Source: Streptosporangium roseum DSM 43021 (lineage in GTDB: Bacteria > Actinomycetota > Actinomycetes > Streptosporangiales > Streptosporangiaceae). Taken from it: a DNA stretch of 64,000 bases. Within the stretch, counting starts at the first letter, position 1; every line of letters begins with the position of its first letter. The notes beneath the pieces were generated by a model that did no database searches, was not told the origin of the DNA, and saw only the letters and a program-made list of their open reading frames with translations. The DNA is taken from assembly GCF_000024865.1 (NCBI RefSeq), contig NC_013595.1:7006001-7070000 (forward strand). Reading direction: 5' to 3'. Below, in pieces: positions 19,605 to 28,696 of this stretch. Made by a program: the position numbers and the translations under genes.

Positions 19605-19967
19605 TCAGTGCCGCGCGGTGTGCCCGCAGACGGCGCAGTACCGGGCATGGGGGGCGCGGCGCAGGCGGTCCAGCGCGATGAACGCCCCGCACCGGCGGCA
19701 GGTGCCGTAAAGGCCGAAGTCCAGCCGTTCGATCGCCGCCTCGATCTCGGCGACGGCCTTCCTGGCTCGCTCGACCCGCCTCCAGGCGAGCGGGACCGGC
19801 CCGTCCGCCGTCGCGGGTCCCGGCACCCGGTCACACCCGGTGAGGGAATCCCGCTCCGCCCGCGCGACGGCGAGCCGCTCGTGCAGTAGGGCGCGCAGCT
19901 CCTCCAGCTGCGCGGTGTGCCGCCGGTACTCCTCCAGCAGCCTGCTTGCCGATCTGATGTCACCCAT
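19605..19967 (-). CDS. second TraR/DksA-like zinc-finger protein
   Basis: A 120-aa protein with a helical hairpin (residues about 3-85) and a C-terminal C4 finger, CRRCGAFIALDRL and CAVCGH. It has the same architecture as the next gene downstream, but the two are diverged at sequence level. The insertion SLTGCDRVPGPATADGP between the helices is distinctive. AAGGAG lies 11 bp before the ATG. The pair may be paralogues; a role in RNA polymerase control is inferred from family only. Confidence 0.82.
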   Translation of the reverse strand: MGDIRSASRLLEEYRRHTAQLEELRALLHERLAVARAERDSLTGCDRVPGPATADGPVPLAWRRVERARKAVAEIEAAIERLDFGLYGTCRRCGAFIALDRLRRAPHARYCAVCGHTARH

Positions 19968-20128
19968 GACGACATCGACTCCTTGAATGACTCACCGTGG
20001 CGCGGGCCTGCGACGGCCCGCCGAGGTGAAAGCCGGATCCCGGGCACGCGCGGGCGTACGGCGGCGCATGACCGGGGGAACTCCTGCCGGGCCCGTGGCT
20101 CGGCGGAGGTCGGAAAAGAGGATGGAGT

Positions 20129-20509
20129 CTAGGAAGGCGGCGGGCTGCGCAGGGTGACGATCCGCTGGACACCGCGCCGGGGGTTGGCCGCCGGGCCCGC
20201 GTTCAGCCAGGCCAGCAGCACGAGGACGGAGGCCACCGCCACGGCGCTCACGCCGAGGAGATGGCGGAGCTGCCCCACCGTCGGCAGGTGCTCCGTACCG
20301 CCCGGGATGAGCCTCGGCGCGGTCGACGGGTGCGCGCCGACGGTCTGGGGAATCCAGAGGCTGGTGTCGGCGTCGGCGGGACGCCACCCGCCCGACCACG
20401 AGGAAGGGGCCACGGCCGACAGCACGACCGCGAGAACAAGGCCCACCACGGCCGCTGCGGCAGTGGGCCTGGGTGTGACCCACCGCGGTTCCCTCATCGT
20501 CTCGACCAT
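20129..20509 (-). CDS. small two-helix membrane protein, unknown function
   Basis: A 126-aa protein with two predicted transmembrane helices (AAAAVVGLVLAVVLSAVA, about 17-34; LLGVSAVAVASVLVLLAWL, about 84-102). An extracytoplasmic loop between them has no cysteines. It is not recognised as a family. The coding call rests on the hydrophobic pattern and the absence of a better frame. Confidence 0.55.
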   Translation of the reverse strand: MVETMREPRWVTPRPTAAAAVVGLVLAVVLSAVAPSSWSGGWRPADADTSLWIPQTVGAHPSTAPRLIPGGTEHLPTVGQLRHLLGVSAVAVASVLVLLAWLNAGPAANPRRGVQRIVTLRSPPPS

Positions 20510-20658
20510 AGCTCACCCCCCGCGAAAGGGCACTTCACACGACGGCCCGGGTTTCCCCGGCCCTCTCATGCGCCCCGGCCCGGCACCTCGCCCACGTGAC
20601 GGGGATGGCCGCCGCGACTCCCGGTGACCACGCGGAGGGGGCGAGCCTGAGGGGGAAG

Positions 20659-21303
20659 TCACATGGGCAGGGAGGCGGGGTTGCCCGCAGGAGGGGCCAC
20701 CGCCACCGGCCCGGAGGCCGGGGCGGGCTGCATGGGCAGCGGCACCATCGACACGCAGTCGTACTGCGGGCACGGCGTGGTGGAGCACTTCTCGGGGGAG
20801 GGCACGCAGATGTGGCCCGGACCGCATTTGACCGTCGCACACGGCGACATGGGCGGGCACAGACTGCCCACGCGGATGTCCTTCCAGGTGACGGAGCCGA
20901 TGGTGACGGACCCGATGGCGACGGCCGGCAGTTCGGCGGGCTGGGCGACGGGCGCGACGGGCGACTGCTCGGGCCCCGGAACGGCGGGCGCGACGGGCGG
21001 CGGAGTGGCCACCGGGACGGCGGGTGCAGCGGGCGCGACAGGCGCAGCGGGCACAGCGGGTGCAGCGGGCGCGGCAGGTGCAGCGGGCACGGCAGGCGCG
21101 GCGGGTGCAGCGGGCGCGACAGGCGTGGCAGGCACGGCGGGCACGGCAGGTGCAGCGGGCTCGACGGGCGCGACAGGCTCGACGGGCGCAGCGGGTGCGA
21201 CGGGTGCGACGGGCGGCGGTCCGGCCGCCCAGGCGCCGGACACCCCGGTCAGCGGCCCGGCCGCGACACCCACGACCAGCATCAGGATCACTTTCCGCAG
21301 CAT
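20659..21303 (-). CDS. secreted Pro/Ala/Val-rich protein with Cys-rich C-terminal domain
   Basis: A 214-aa protein. A signal peptide (LRKVILMLVVGVAAGPLTGVSGAWA, residues about 2-26) is followed by about 90 residues of PVAPAAPAVPA-type repeats. Next is a short segment with a repeated IGSVTIGSVTW pair, then a compact Cys-rich region (about 148-185) with six Cys in the spacing CPPMSPC, KCGPGHIC, KCSTTPC, QYDC. This looks like an exported wall-spanning stalk carrying a small disulfide domain. The plus strand of the same DNA reads as collagen-like GAT/GAA triplets, which is a mirror artefact. Function unknown. Confidence 0.7.
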   Translation of the reverse strand: MLRKVILMLVVGVAAGPLTGVSGAWAAGPPPVAPVAPAAPVEPVAPVEPAAPAVPAVPATPVAPAAPAAPAVPAAPAAPAAPAVPAAPVAPAAPAVPVATPPPVAPAVPGPEQSPVAPVAQPAELPAVAIGSVTIGSVTWKDIRVGSLCPPMSPCATVKCGPGHICVPSPEKCSTTPCPQYDCVSMVPLPMQPAPASGPVAVAPPAGNPASLPM

Positions 21304-21450
21304 TCATTCCCCAGTTGTCATGATCGGCTCTGACTTCCAGGAGAGATGCTCGCACCGGCCATGCCTGCTCCGGGCAAAGCGAATCTCAGCAAGCCGGATG
21401 GCTTGCCGGGAGCCGCTCGTCGCCGTCGCACCAGAGGTTTCCGCCAGGCG

Positions 21451-21520
21451 CGCGGCCTGCCCGGGACCTGCCGTTCCACAGGGAGCGCGGCCCTCCCGGG
21501 ACCTGCCGTTCCGCAGGGAG
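21451..21520. repeat. 35-bp tandem repeat, two copies
   Basis: Two adjacent 35-bp units (21451-21485, 21486-21520) share CCCGGGACCTGCCGTTCC and differ at about three positions. They lie within the 317-bp gene-free stretch 21304-21620, which otherwise holds two terminator hairpins and, at its left end, the promoter side of the Pro/Ala-rich gene. Confidence 0.75.
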
Positions 21521-21545
21521 GACGCCGTCGCACGGGGACACGGGA

Positions 21546-21609
21546 GCGGCCCGGGTGCTCGAGCACCCGGGCCGCCGTCCGTTCAGGCCCGCTCACGGGG
21601 AGCGGGCCT
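21546..21609. terminator. tandem hairpin terminators
   Basis: AGGCCCGCTC-acggg-GAGCGGGCCT (21585-21609) is followed, in the direction of minus-strand transcription, by a perfect 30-bp palindrome centred on GTGCTCGAGCAC (21546-21575). Both lie within 75 bp of the stop of the gene at 21621. Confidence 0.8.
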
Positions 21610-21620
21610 CGATCTCACCG

Positions 21621-23012
21621 TCAGCGCCTGACGACGCCGACGTAGTCACTCCGGCTGGAGTCACCGTAGAAGTCGCCGTCACCCTTGAAGACGAACTTCC
21701 AGTAGCCGGACTTGTAGGTCCTGGCCTTGGTGTAGAGGTTGCCGCTGCCGTTGGACCGCGTGGTCTTGACGTAGCTCCACTTGTCCGAGCCCTTGGCCTT
21801 GAAGTACAGCGCGACCTTCGCGCGGTAGCCGTCCCAGCCCGACGAGTCGTCCACCTGGAGCTTGCCGGTGAACTTCAGGTAGCGGCCGTAGCGGCCGGGC
21901 TCCGGCGAGGCGTTGAACTTGACGAGGCGGCTGGCGGCGCGCTCCGGCTCCGGCTGGGGCCGGACGACCGTCACGTGGTCGGTGCCGCTGCTGCTGCCCC
22001 TGACACCGTCGGCGCCGGCGAACACGGCACGCCAGTGACCGGAACGCCTGGCCGTCACGTCGGCGCCGAAGCGGCCGTAGCGGTCGGTCCAGTCGCGGGC
22101 CACGTCGTCCCACCGGGACGAGCCGTCGGCGCGGAACAGGATGACGACCTTCTTGCCCGAGTAGCCGTCCCAGCCGTGCCGGGTGTCGAGCTGCAGGCGT
22201 CCGCGGAGGCTCAGCCTGTCACCCTCCTCCACCCGGTCGGGCCGGGCGTCGAAGTCGACGATCCGGCTGTCGACGACCCTGGGGGCGACCTTGACGTCGA
22301 CCCGGTCGGTGTCGCTCACCGAGGCGCGGGCGCCGCCGTTGCCGGCGAACTCCGCACGCCACCAGCCGGTGGCGTCGGCCTTGACCCTGGCCTTGAACCA
22401 GCCGCTGCGGCCGGTCCCGACCTTGGCGACGTGCCGGTAGGCGTCGGTGCCCTTCTCCCGGAAGGTGATCGTCACGGGCTGGCCGCCGTATCCGCTCCAG
22501 CCGCCGCTGTCACGCAGCAGTTTGCCGGAGACCTCGATGCCGGCGCCCTTGGCGACGTCGTCGGGAGAGGCGTCGAAGTCGACGATCTTGGTGTCGAGGG
22601 CCTTCCGGACCTCGACGGCGAACTTGCCGCGCGTCGAGTCCTCCTTGCCGTCGCCGCTGTGGGCGATCGCGAGGAAGCTCCACTGCCCGGTGGCGCTCTT
22701 GGCGTCGAACGACTTGGACGCGGTCCACTTGGTCTCGGTGCCGTGCGGGCTGGGCTTCAGGTCGAGCGAGGTCCAGGCGCCGACGCCCGGCGCCTTGATC
22801 TGGAACTCGGCCTTGCCCGCAGCGGTCGTGGTGAAGCTGAACTTCGCCGTGACCGGCGATCCGGTCACCACGACCGGGTTGGGGTCGATCTCCACGTTGG
22901 AGACGACGGGGTCCGCTGAGGTTCCCGCCGCAGCTGTCGCGGAGGGAGCGAGAGCGAGGGCTCCGGCTCCCATGGCCACCGCGACGATAACGGCTCGGGT
23001 GCGTTGCAACAT
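21621..23012 (-). CDS. secreted protein with repeated Ig-like (WxGY) beta domains
   Basis: A 463-aa exported protein. A signal peptide (LQRTRAVIVAVAMGAGALALAPSATAAA) is followed by an N-terminal beta domain and then three repeats of about 110 residues, each containing VDFDA/KFNASP, GKL or GRLQ, GWSGYGG/GWDGYSG/GWDGYRA, a basic-aromatic strand (VTITFREKG, VVILFRADG, VALYFKAKG) and a final YVGV-like strand. The pattern is that of tandem bacterial Ig-like or calcium-binding-like sandwiches. No catalytic motif is seen; a surface or matrix role is possible. The start is ATG 23012; more upstream starts lack a signal peptide. Confidence 0.8.
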   Translation of the reverse strand: MLQRTRAVIVAVAMGAGALALAPSATAAAGTSADPVVSNVEIDPNPVVVTGSPVTAKFSFTTTAAGKAEFQIKAPGVGAWTSLDLKPSPHGTETKWTASKSFDAKSATGQWSFLAIAHSGDGKEDSTRGKFAVEVRKALDTKIVDFDASPDDVAKGAGIEVSGKLLRDSGGWSGYGGQPVTITFREKGTDAYRHVAKVGTGRSGWFKARVKADATGWWRAEFAGNGGARASVSDTDRVDVKVAPRVVDSRIVDFDARPDRVEEGDRLSLRGRLQLDTRHGWDGYSGKKVVILFRADGSSRWDDVARDWTDRYGRFGADVTARRSGHWRAVFAGADGVRGSSSGTDHVTVVRPQPEPERAASRLVKFNASPEPGRYGRYLKFTGKLQVDDSSGWDGYRAKVALYFKAKGSDKWSYVKTTRSNGSGNLYTKARTYKSGYWKFVFKGDGDFYGDSSRSDYVGVVRR

Positions 23013-23119
23013 TCGGGTTGTCCATCCTCCCCGTTGGCTGAACGCGGCATGAGGGTGCCACGTTACTTCTCTCAAGTAGACGTACAGAGAGGGCAATTGG
23101 TTGATAGATCTGACAAGTT

Positions 23120-23131
23120 GTTATTAATAAC
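23120..23131. promoter_or_regulatory. AT-rich palindrome in divergent promoter region
   Basis: GTTATTAATAAC is a perfect 12-bp palindrome inside the AT-rich gap between the Ig-like and E1 genes, flanked by GACA and TGTC. It is a candidate operator; the regulator is unknown. Confidence 0.4.
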
Positions 23132-23219
23132 TGTCGAATAGGATCGGTCCACCACCTCTTTAAGGCCCAAAGACCTCAACGCCGGGGACGGGAGCCGTCG
23201 AGGAGGACATAATCGAGCT

Positions 23220-25430
23220 GTGGCGCGCGACACTGTTGAGACTCATTTCACCGAGGCGGTGACCGCCCTCTCCCCCGGGGCCCCGCGTGATCCCGGCATG
23301 CCCGTGCGGGAGGGGACGACCCTGACCGGCGCCCGATGCCGCGAGCTGTTCGAGTTCCAGCTCGGCAGCAGGCTCCTGGACGTCGCCTCGCGCTGGCTGC
23401 GCGAGCACGGCGAGGGTTTCTACACCATCGGCTCGGCCGGGCACGAGGGCAACGTCGCGGTGGCGGCGGCGGTCCGGGTCACCGACCCCGCCCTGCTGCA
23501 CTACCGCTCGGGGGCCTTCTACCTGGCCCGGTCCGTGATGGCGGGGCGCCTGCCCGAGGAGGGGCTGCGCGACGTCCTGCTGGGCCTGACCGCCTCGGCG
23601 GAGGAGCCGATGGCGGGCGGCCGCCACAAGGTCTTCGGCCACCCCGACCTGGCGGTGATCCCGCAGACCTCCACGATCGCCAGCCACCTGCCGCGCGCGG
23701 TGGGCGTGGCCTTCGCCATCGAGCGCGCCCGGCAGCTCGGCCTGGCGGGCGCGTGGCCCGGCGACGCGATCGCGGTGTGCGGCTTCGGCGACGCCTCCGT
23801 CAACCACGCCAGCGCCCTGTCCGGGCTCAACACCGCCGCCTACGGCTCCTACCAGGGGCTGGCCATGCCGGTGCTGTTCGTCTGCGAGGACAACGGCCTG
23901 GGCATCAGCGTGCGGACCCCGGACGGCTGGGTGGAGGCCGCCCGCCACCGGCTGCTGGAATACTTCGAGGCCGACGGCTGCGACCTGGCCGACGTCCACG
24001 ACGTGGCGAGGGCCGCCGCCGAGCACGTCCGCAGGCACCGCTCCCCCGCCCTGCTGCACATCAGCACCGTCCGGCTGATGGGCCACGCCGGCTCCGACGT
24101 GGAGCTGTCCTACCGGACCAAGCGGGAGATCAACGCCGACCTGGAGCGCGACCCGCTCGTCGCCACCGCCCGCCTGCTCGTCGAGGCGGGCCTGACCACG
24201 CCCGACGAGCTGCTGACCCGCTACGAGACGACGCGCGAGCACCTGTTCAAGATGGCCATGGAGAGCTCCCGGCGCTCCCGGCTGACCTCGGCGGTCGAGA
24301 TCATGGAGCCCCTCGCCCCCCGCACCCCCGAGGCCGTCGCCCCGGCCAGCACGGTGGCCGCGGCTTCGAGGGAGAGGGCCTTCGGCGGCAGGCTGCCCGA
24401 GCTGGAGGGCCCGCTGACCCTCTCCCAGGCGATCAACCGGACCCTGGCCGACACCCTGGCCGCCCACCCCGACGTGCTGGTCTTCGGCGAGGACGTGGCC
24501 CGCAAGGGCGGCGTCTACGGCGTCACCCGCGGCCTGCAGAAACGCTTCGGCGCGGGCCGGGTGTTCGACACGCTCCTCGACGAGCAGGCCGTGCTCGGCC
24601 TGGCACTGGGGTCGGGCGTCTCCGGGCTGCTGCCGGTGCCCGAGATCCAGTATCTGGCCTACCTGCACAACGCGCTGGACCAGATCCGGGGCGAGGCCGC
24701 GACGCTTTCGTTCTTCTCACGCGGCGCCTTCCGCAACCCCATGGTGGTCCGCGTCGCCTCCTACGCCTACCAGAAGGGCTTCGGGGGCCACTTCCACAAC
24801 GACAACTCCGTCGCCGCGCTGCGCGACATCCCCGGCCTGGTCGTCGCCTCTCCCGCACGCCCCGACGACGCGGCCTCGATGCTGCGCACCTGCCTGGCCG
24901 CCGCCCGCACCGACGGCAGCGTCTGCGTCTTCCTCGAACCGATCGCCCTCTACAACACCCGCGACCTGTTCGACGACGGCGACAACGGCTGGCTCTCGCC
25001 GTACGCGCCGCCGGCCCGCTGGGCGGAGACGCACGTCCCGATCGGCCGCGCCCGCAGTTACGGCGACGGCCGCGACCTGACCATCGTGACCTTCGGCAAC
25101 GGCGTGCGGATGAGCCTGCGCGCCGCGGTCAGGCTCACCGCGGAGGGATACAGCTGCCGGGTGCTGGATCTGCGCTGGCTGTCGCCGCTCCCGATCGACG
25201 ACCTGCTGCACGCGGCGGAGCTGACCGGCAGGGTGCTGATCGCCGACGAGACCCGCCGTACCGGCGGCGTCTCGGAGAGCATCGTCGCCGAGCTGCTCGA
25301 CGCCGGTTTCACCGGCAGGATCGCCCGGGTGACCTCCGCCGACAGCTTCATCCCGCTGGGCGACGCCTCCAGTCATGTGCTGCTGTCGGAGGGCGAGATC
25401 GAGGCCGCCGCCCGCAAGCTGCTGGGCTGA
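23220..25430 (+). CDS. fused E1 alpha-beta of branched-chain 2-oxoacid dehydrogenase type
   Basis: A 736-aa thiamine-diphosphate enzyme in which E1 alpha and E1 beta are one chain. The alpha part (about 30-345) holds FYTIGSAGHEGN and the ThDP motif CGFGDASVNHASALSGLN...CEDNG. The beta part (about 395-736) holds VLVFGEDVARKGGVYGVTRGLQKRFG and VPEIQYLAYLHNALDQIRGE. It would decarboxylate a branched-chain 2-oxoacid and pass the acyl group to an E2 lipoyl protein, but no E2 or E3 gene is adjacent. GTG start; AGGAGG lies somewhat far (13 bp) upstream. Leucine catabolism genes 5 kb away give a plausible metabolic link. Confidence 0.88.
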   Translation: MARDTVETHFTEAVTALSPGAPRDPGMPVREGTTLTGARCRELFEFQLGSRLLDVASRWLREHGEGFYTIGSAGHEGNVAVAAAVRVTDPALLHYRSGAFYLARSVMAGRLPEEGLRDVLLGLTASAEEPMAGGRHKVFGHPDLAVIPQTSTIASHLPRAVGVAFAIERARQLGLAGAWPGDAIAVCGFGDASVNHASALSGLNTAAYGSYQGLAMPVLFVCEDNGLGISVRTPDGWVEAARHRLLEYFEADGCDLADVHDVARAAAEHVRRHRSPALLHISTVRLMGHAGSDVELSYRTKREINADLERDPLVATARLLVEAGLTTPDELLTRYETTREHLFKMAMESSRRSRLTSAVEIMEPLAPRTPEAVAPASTVAAASRERAFGGRLPELEGPLTLSQAINRTLADTLAAHPDVLVFGEDVARKGGVYGVTRGLQKRFGAGRVFDTLLDEQAVLGLALGSGVSGLLPVPEIQYLAYLHNALDQIRGEAATLSFFSRGAFRNPMVVRVASYAYQKGFGGHFHNDNSVAALRDIPGLVVASPARPDDAASMLRTCLAAARTDGSVCVFLEPIALYNTRDLFDDGDNGWLSPYAPPARWAETHVPIGRARSYGDGRDLTIVTFGNGVRMSLRAAVRLTAEGYSCRVLDLRWLSPLPIDDLLHAAELTGRVLIADETRRTGGVSESIVAELLDAGFTGRIARVTSADSFIPLGDASSHVLLSEGEIEAAARKLLG

Positions 25431-25481
25431 GCCCGGCGAGGCGGGCCGCCTGCCGGATCGGCACCGGGGGCGGCCGCGGGA

Positions 25482-28400
25482 TCATCCGAAGACGTCGGAC
25501 ACGTACCTGCCGTTCCGCTCGACCTCGGCGGCCCACGCGGTCGCGTCCTCGCCGGTGCTGCCCGTCGCGTCCTGGTAGATCCTGACGAGGTTCTCCCGTA
25601 CGGCGGGCGCCATGTGACGGCCGTCGCCGCAGACGTAGACCGTGGCGCCCTGCCGGAAGAGGTCGCGGACGCGGTCACGCTCCCGCCAGACGCGGTGCTG
25701 GACGAACGTCACCTCCCCCTCCGGCTGGTGGGTGAAGGCCGGGAGCACGCGGACCGCGCCGTCGGCCTCCCACCGTGCCAGCTCGTCGCGGTAGAGGAAG
25801 TCCACGTCGGGGTGGTCGCAGCCGAAGAACAGCAGCGTCTCCCCGAGCGGCTCGCCGGCCGCCTTCCGCAGGGCCCTCTCCTGGACGAAGCCGCGGAAGG
25901 GCGCGATCCCGGTGCCGGCGGCGATCATGATGACCGGCGTGCCGTTCGAGACCGGAGGCTGGAACGGCACGTTCGGCCGCCGGACGGCGATGGGCACCCG
26001 GTCTCCCGGGCGCAGCCGGGCGAGGTAGGTGGACGAGATGCCGCGGAACCTGCCCACGCCGGACAGGGCTGGGGCGTCCACCACGCCCACCGTCAGGGTG
26101 CAGTGCGCCGGGTTCCAGCGCGGGGACGACGAGATGGAGTACTGCCGGACCCTCATCGCGGGCAGCATGTCCAGGAACTCCCCGAAGGGCGTGTCGAGCG
26201 AGGGGTGGGTGTCGAGCAGGTCGAGCACGCTCACCCGCCTGTCGAGGATCTCCTGCCGGTGCCGTACGGGGTCGCCGGCCAGGGCCGACAGGCGGTCGCG
26301 GTCCGGCGGGCACTGGGCGTGGCGCGCGAGCCGTTCGAGGTCCTTGCGCGTCGCCGGGGCCGACAGCTCGACGTGGTGGCCGAGGAGCTCCCGCACGGAG
26401 ACGGGCTGCCCGGTCGGCAGCGACGCGGCCATGGCGCCCCGGCTGGAGTGCAGGACGACGGCGGCGTCGGTCTGGATCCCGAACCGCCGGGCCGCCCTCT
26501 CCACCAGCTCGGGGTGATTCTCGGGCAGGACGGTGAGGTAGTCGCCGGCCTGGTAGGTCGTGCCCTCGGGAAGGGCGAACTCGATGTGCCGCTTGGAGCG
26601 CCCCAGCGGGGAGCCCACGTCGACCAGCTCCCGGTTCTCCACCACGGTGGCCAGCCCGAGCCGGTTCTGCGCCACCAGCTCGGCGCTCGGCGAGGGGATC
26701 ACCTCGACCTCGTACAGCGGGCCGGTCTCGACCCCGCCCTCCTTGACGCCGAGGCTGTCGCCGAGGCTCTCCCAGAACGGGGCGTACCAGCGTTCGAAGT
26801 CACCGAAGAAGTCGCCGCCGGCGTCCGCCTCACCCCGGGCGACGACCCGCTGGGCGCCGGCGCCTTGGAGCCTCTCGTCGATCATGGTGGGGACGGCCTG
26901 GTAGGTGGAGAGCCAGTCGCGGCTGCCGCACCCGAAGACGGCGTACCGTACGCCCTCCAGCGCGCCCCGCGGGACGTCGGAGAGCCAGGTGACGAAGTCG
27001 CGCGCGTTGTCCGGCGGCTGGCCGTTGTAGGAGGCGGTCACGACGACGACCGCCCCCTCGGCGGGGAGCCTGCCCACGTGCTCGTCGAGCGGGGCCACCC
27101 GGGCGGCGTATCCCCGGGCGGCGGCGTCACCCGCGACGCGCCGGGCGAACGCCTCGGACGCGCCGGAGTTGGAGCCGTACAGCAGCAGCAACGGGGTGCC
27201 GTGCGCGGTGACGGGCCTGTCCTGCGGCGGGGCCGACGGCTCGGGCGCGGGGGCCGCCCGTTCGACGGCCTGCCGGACGCGCGCGCGGATGCGCAGCCCC
27301 TCGGGCTTGAGGGTCAGCGTCTCCTTGACCTTGAGGTCGTACGGTTCCGGTGCCCAGAACTCGAACCGCTGCAGCAGCATCGACAGGACCAGCGTCGCCT
27401 CCTGGAGCGCGAACGCCCGCCCGATGCAGGAGCGGCTGCCGTTGCCGAACGGCAGCCACGCCTTGTCGGGGAGGTTCTCCCGGGCGCCCGGCGCGAACCG
27501 GGCGGGGTCGAACCGCTCGGGATCGTCCCACACGGAGGGGTCACGGTGCAGGGAGGGCGTGAGCACGAACAGCACGTCGCCCTTCTTGAGCGGGTAGCGC
27601 CCGGCGAGCACCGTGTCGTGCTTGGCGTGTACGGCGAACGCCGGCGCGGTCGGGTACAGCCGGAGCGTCTCGCGCAGGATCCGGTCGATGTGGCCGAGCC
27701 GGGAGAGGTGTTCGAAACGCGGCATCTCCGCGCCGAGCACGCGGTCGACCTCGTCGCGGGCGTGGCGGAGGAGGTCGGGGTTGTCCAGCAGCAGGTGGAC
27801 GGCGAACGACAGCAGGCCGCTCGTCGTCTCGTGCCCGGCGATCAGGAAGGTGACGAGCTGGTTGCTGATGTTGGCGTCGTCGAGCCGCTCCCCCGTCCGG
27901 GGGTCGGCGGCGCCGAGCATCAGGCCGAGCAGGTCGCGCGGGGCCTCGCCGGGATCGGCCTGCCTGCGCCGGGCGATGAGCTCGTCGCAGACGTCGTGCA
28001 TGAGCGCGGCGTCGGCCTCGTACTGCCGGCGGCTGACGAACATGAGCTTGTTCTGCAGCGGCACGCGCCGGGACCGGCCCCCCGCCTCGCTGAGGGCCCG
28101 GACCATCGCGTCGATGAAGGGGTGCATCTCCCGCTGGTAGAAGGAGTTGAAGCGGTAGCCGAACCCGCTGAGCGCGATCGTGTCGAGCGTCAGGCGGGTC
28201 ATGTTGTCGGCCACGTCGATGTCCTGGTCGGCGCCCAGGCGCTCCCACTTGGTCAGCATCTGGTCGGCGATGTCGATCATGTCGTCGAAGTAGTTCCGCA
28301 TCGCCGCGGGACCGAACGCCGGCATCAGGATCCGGTGGGCCCTGGCCCAGTTGGGCTCGTCGCCGTAGGCGGTGAACAGGCCGTCTCCGGCGAAGTCGCG

Positions 28401-28649
28401 GATGTGCTCCAGCGGCCCGTGCACGTGCTTCTCGAAGCGCGACTCGTCACAGGCCTCCGCCACCAGCTCGCGCGAGCTCAGGATGAGCATCTCCCGCCCG
28501 GGAACGCTCATCCGGAAGACGGGTCCCAGGTCGGCGGCGAGCCTCATCATGCTCTGCACCGGCGCACCGGAGTCGATCTCGGGCGCGTTGCCGACGATGG
28601 GGCGCATCGGAGGCTGGGGGATCCTGGCGGATCCGGCGTGGTCGGTCAT
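25482..28649 (-). CDS. self-sufficient cytochrome P450:NADPH-P450 reductase (CYP102/BM3 type)
   Basis: A 1055-aa fusion. The P450 heme domain (1-about 465) has LIAGHETTSGLLS in helix I, an ETLRLYPTAP-type ExxR region and the heme loop FGNGSRSCIGRAFA. The FMN flavodoxin domain (about 490-640) begins LLLYGSNSGASEAFA. The FAD/NADPH domain (about 670-1055) has RQYSISSSP, IAAGTGIAPFRGFVQE and terminal GRYVSDVF. It probably hydroxylates fatty acids using NADPH. The gene is 47 bp downstream of a TetR gene on the same strand, the arrangement known for the BM3 repressor and its P450. Confidence 0.95.
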   Translation of the reverse strand: MTDHAGSARIPQPPMRPIVGNAPEIDSGAPVQSMMRLAADLGPVFRMSVPGREMLILSSRELVAEACDESRFEKHVHGPLEHIRDFAGDGLFTAYGDEPNWARAHRILMPAFGPAAMRNYFDDMIDIADQMLTKWERLGADQDIDVADNMTRLTLDTIALSGFGYRFNSFYQREMHPFIDAMVRALSEAGGRSRRVPLQNKLMFVSRRQYEADAALMHDVCDELIARRRQADPGEAPRDLLGLMLGAADPRTGERLDDANISNQLVTFLIAGHETTSGLLSFAVHLLLDNPDLLRHARDEVDRVLGAEMPRFEHLSRLGHIDRILRETLRLYPTAPAFAVHAKHDTVLAGRYPLKKGDVLFVLTPSLHRDPSVWDDPERFDPARFAPGARENLPDKAWLPFGNGSRSCIGRAFALQEATLVLSMLLQRFEFWAPEPYDLKVKETLTLKPEGLRIRARVRQAVERAAPAPEPSAPPQDRPVTAHGTPLLLLYGSNSGASEAFARRVAGDAAARGYAARVAPLDEHVGRLPAEGAVVVVTASYNGQPPDNARDFVTWLSDVPRGALEGVRYAVFGCGSRDWLSTYQAVPTMIDERLQGAGAQRVVARGEADAGGDFFGDFERWYAPFWESLGDSLGVKEGGVETGPLYEVEVIPSPSAELVAQNRLGLATVVENRELVDVGSPLGRSKRHIEFALPEGTTYQAGDYLTVLPENHPELVERAARRFGIQTDAAVVLHSSRGAMAASLPTGQPVSVRELLGHHVELSAPATRKDLERLARHAQCPPDRDRLSALAGDPVRHRQEILDRRVSVLDLLDTHPSLDTPFGEFLDMLPAMRVRQYSISSSPRWNPAHCTLTVGVVDAPALSGVGRFRGISSTYLARLRPGDRVPIAVRRPNVPFQPPVSNGTPVIMIAAGTGIAPFRGFVQERALRKAAGEPLGETLLFFGCDHPDVDFLYRDELARWEADGAVRVLPAFTHQPEGEVTFVQHRVWRERDRVRDLFRQGATVYVCGDGRHMAPAVRENLVRIYQDATGSTGEDATAWAAEVERNGRYVSDVFG

Positions 28650-28696
28650 GTCTGTCTCTCCCCCGGAAAGAAATGGTGGTGGTCAGCGCGGCGACG

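Noticed and set aside
20663..21631. Collagen-like Gly-Ala-Thr ORF on the plus strand
   Set aside because: It mirrors the PVAPAAP repeats of the minus-strand gene, which has a signal peptide, a good C-terminal domain and a terminator context; the plus frame has no start signals.
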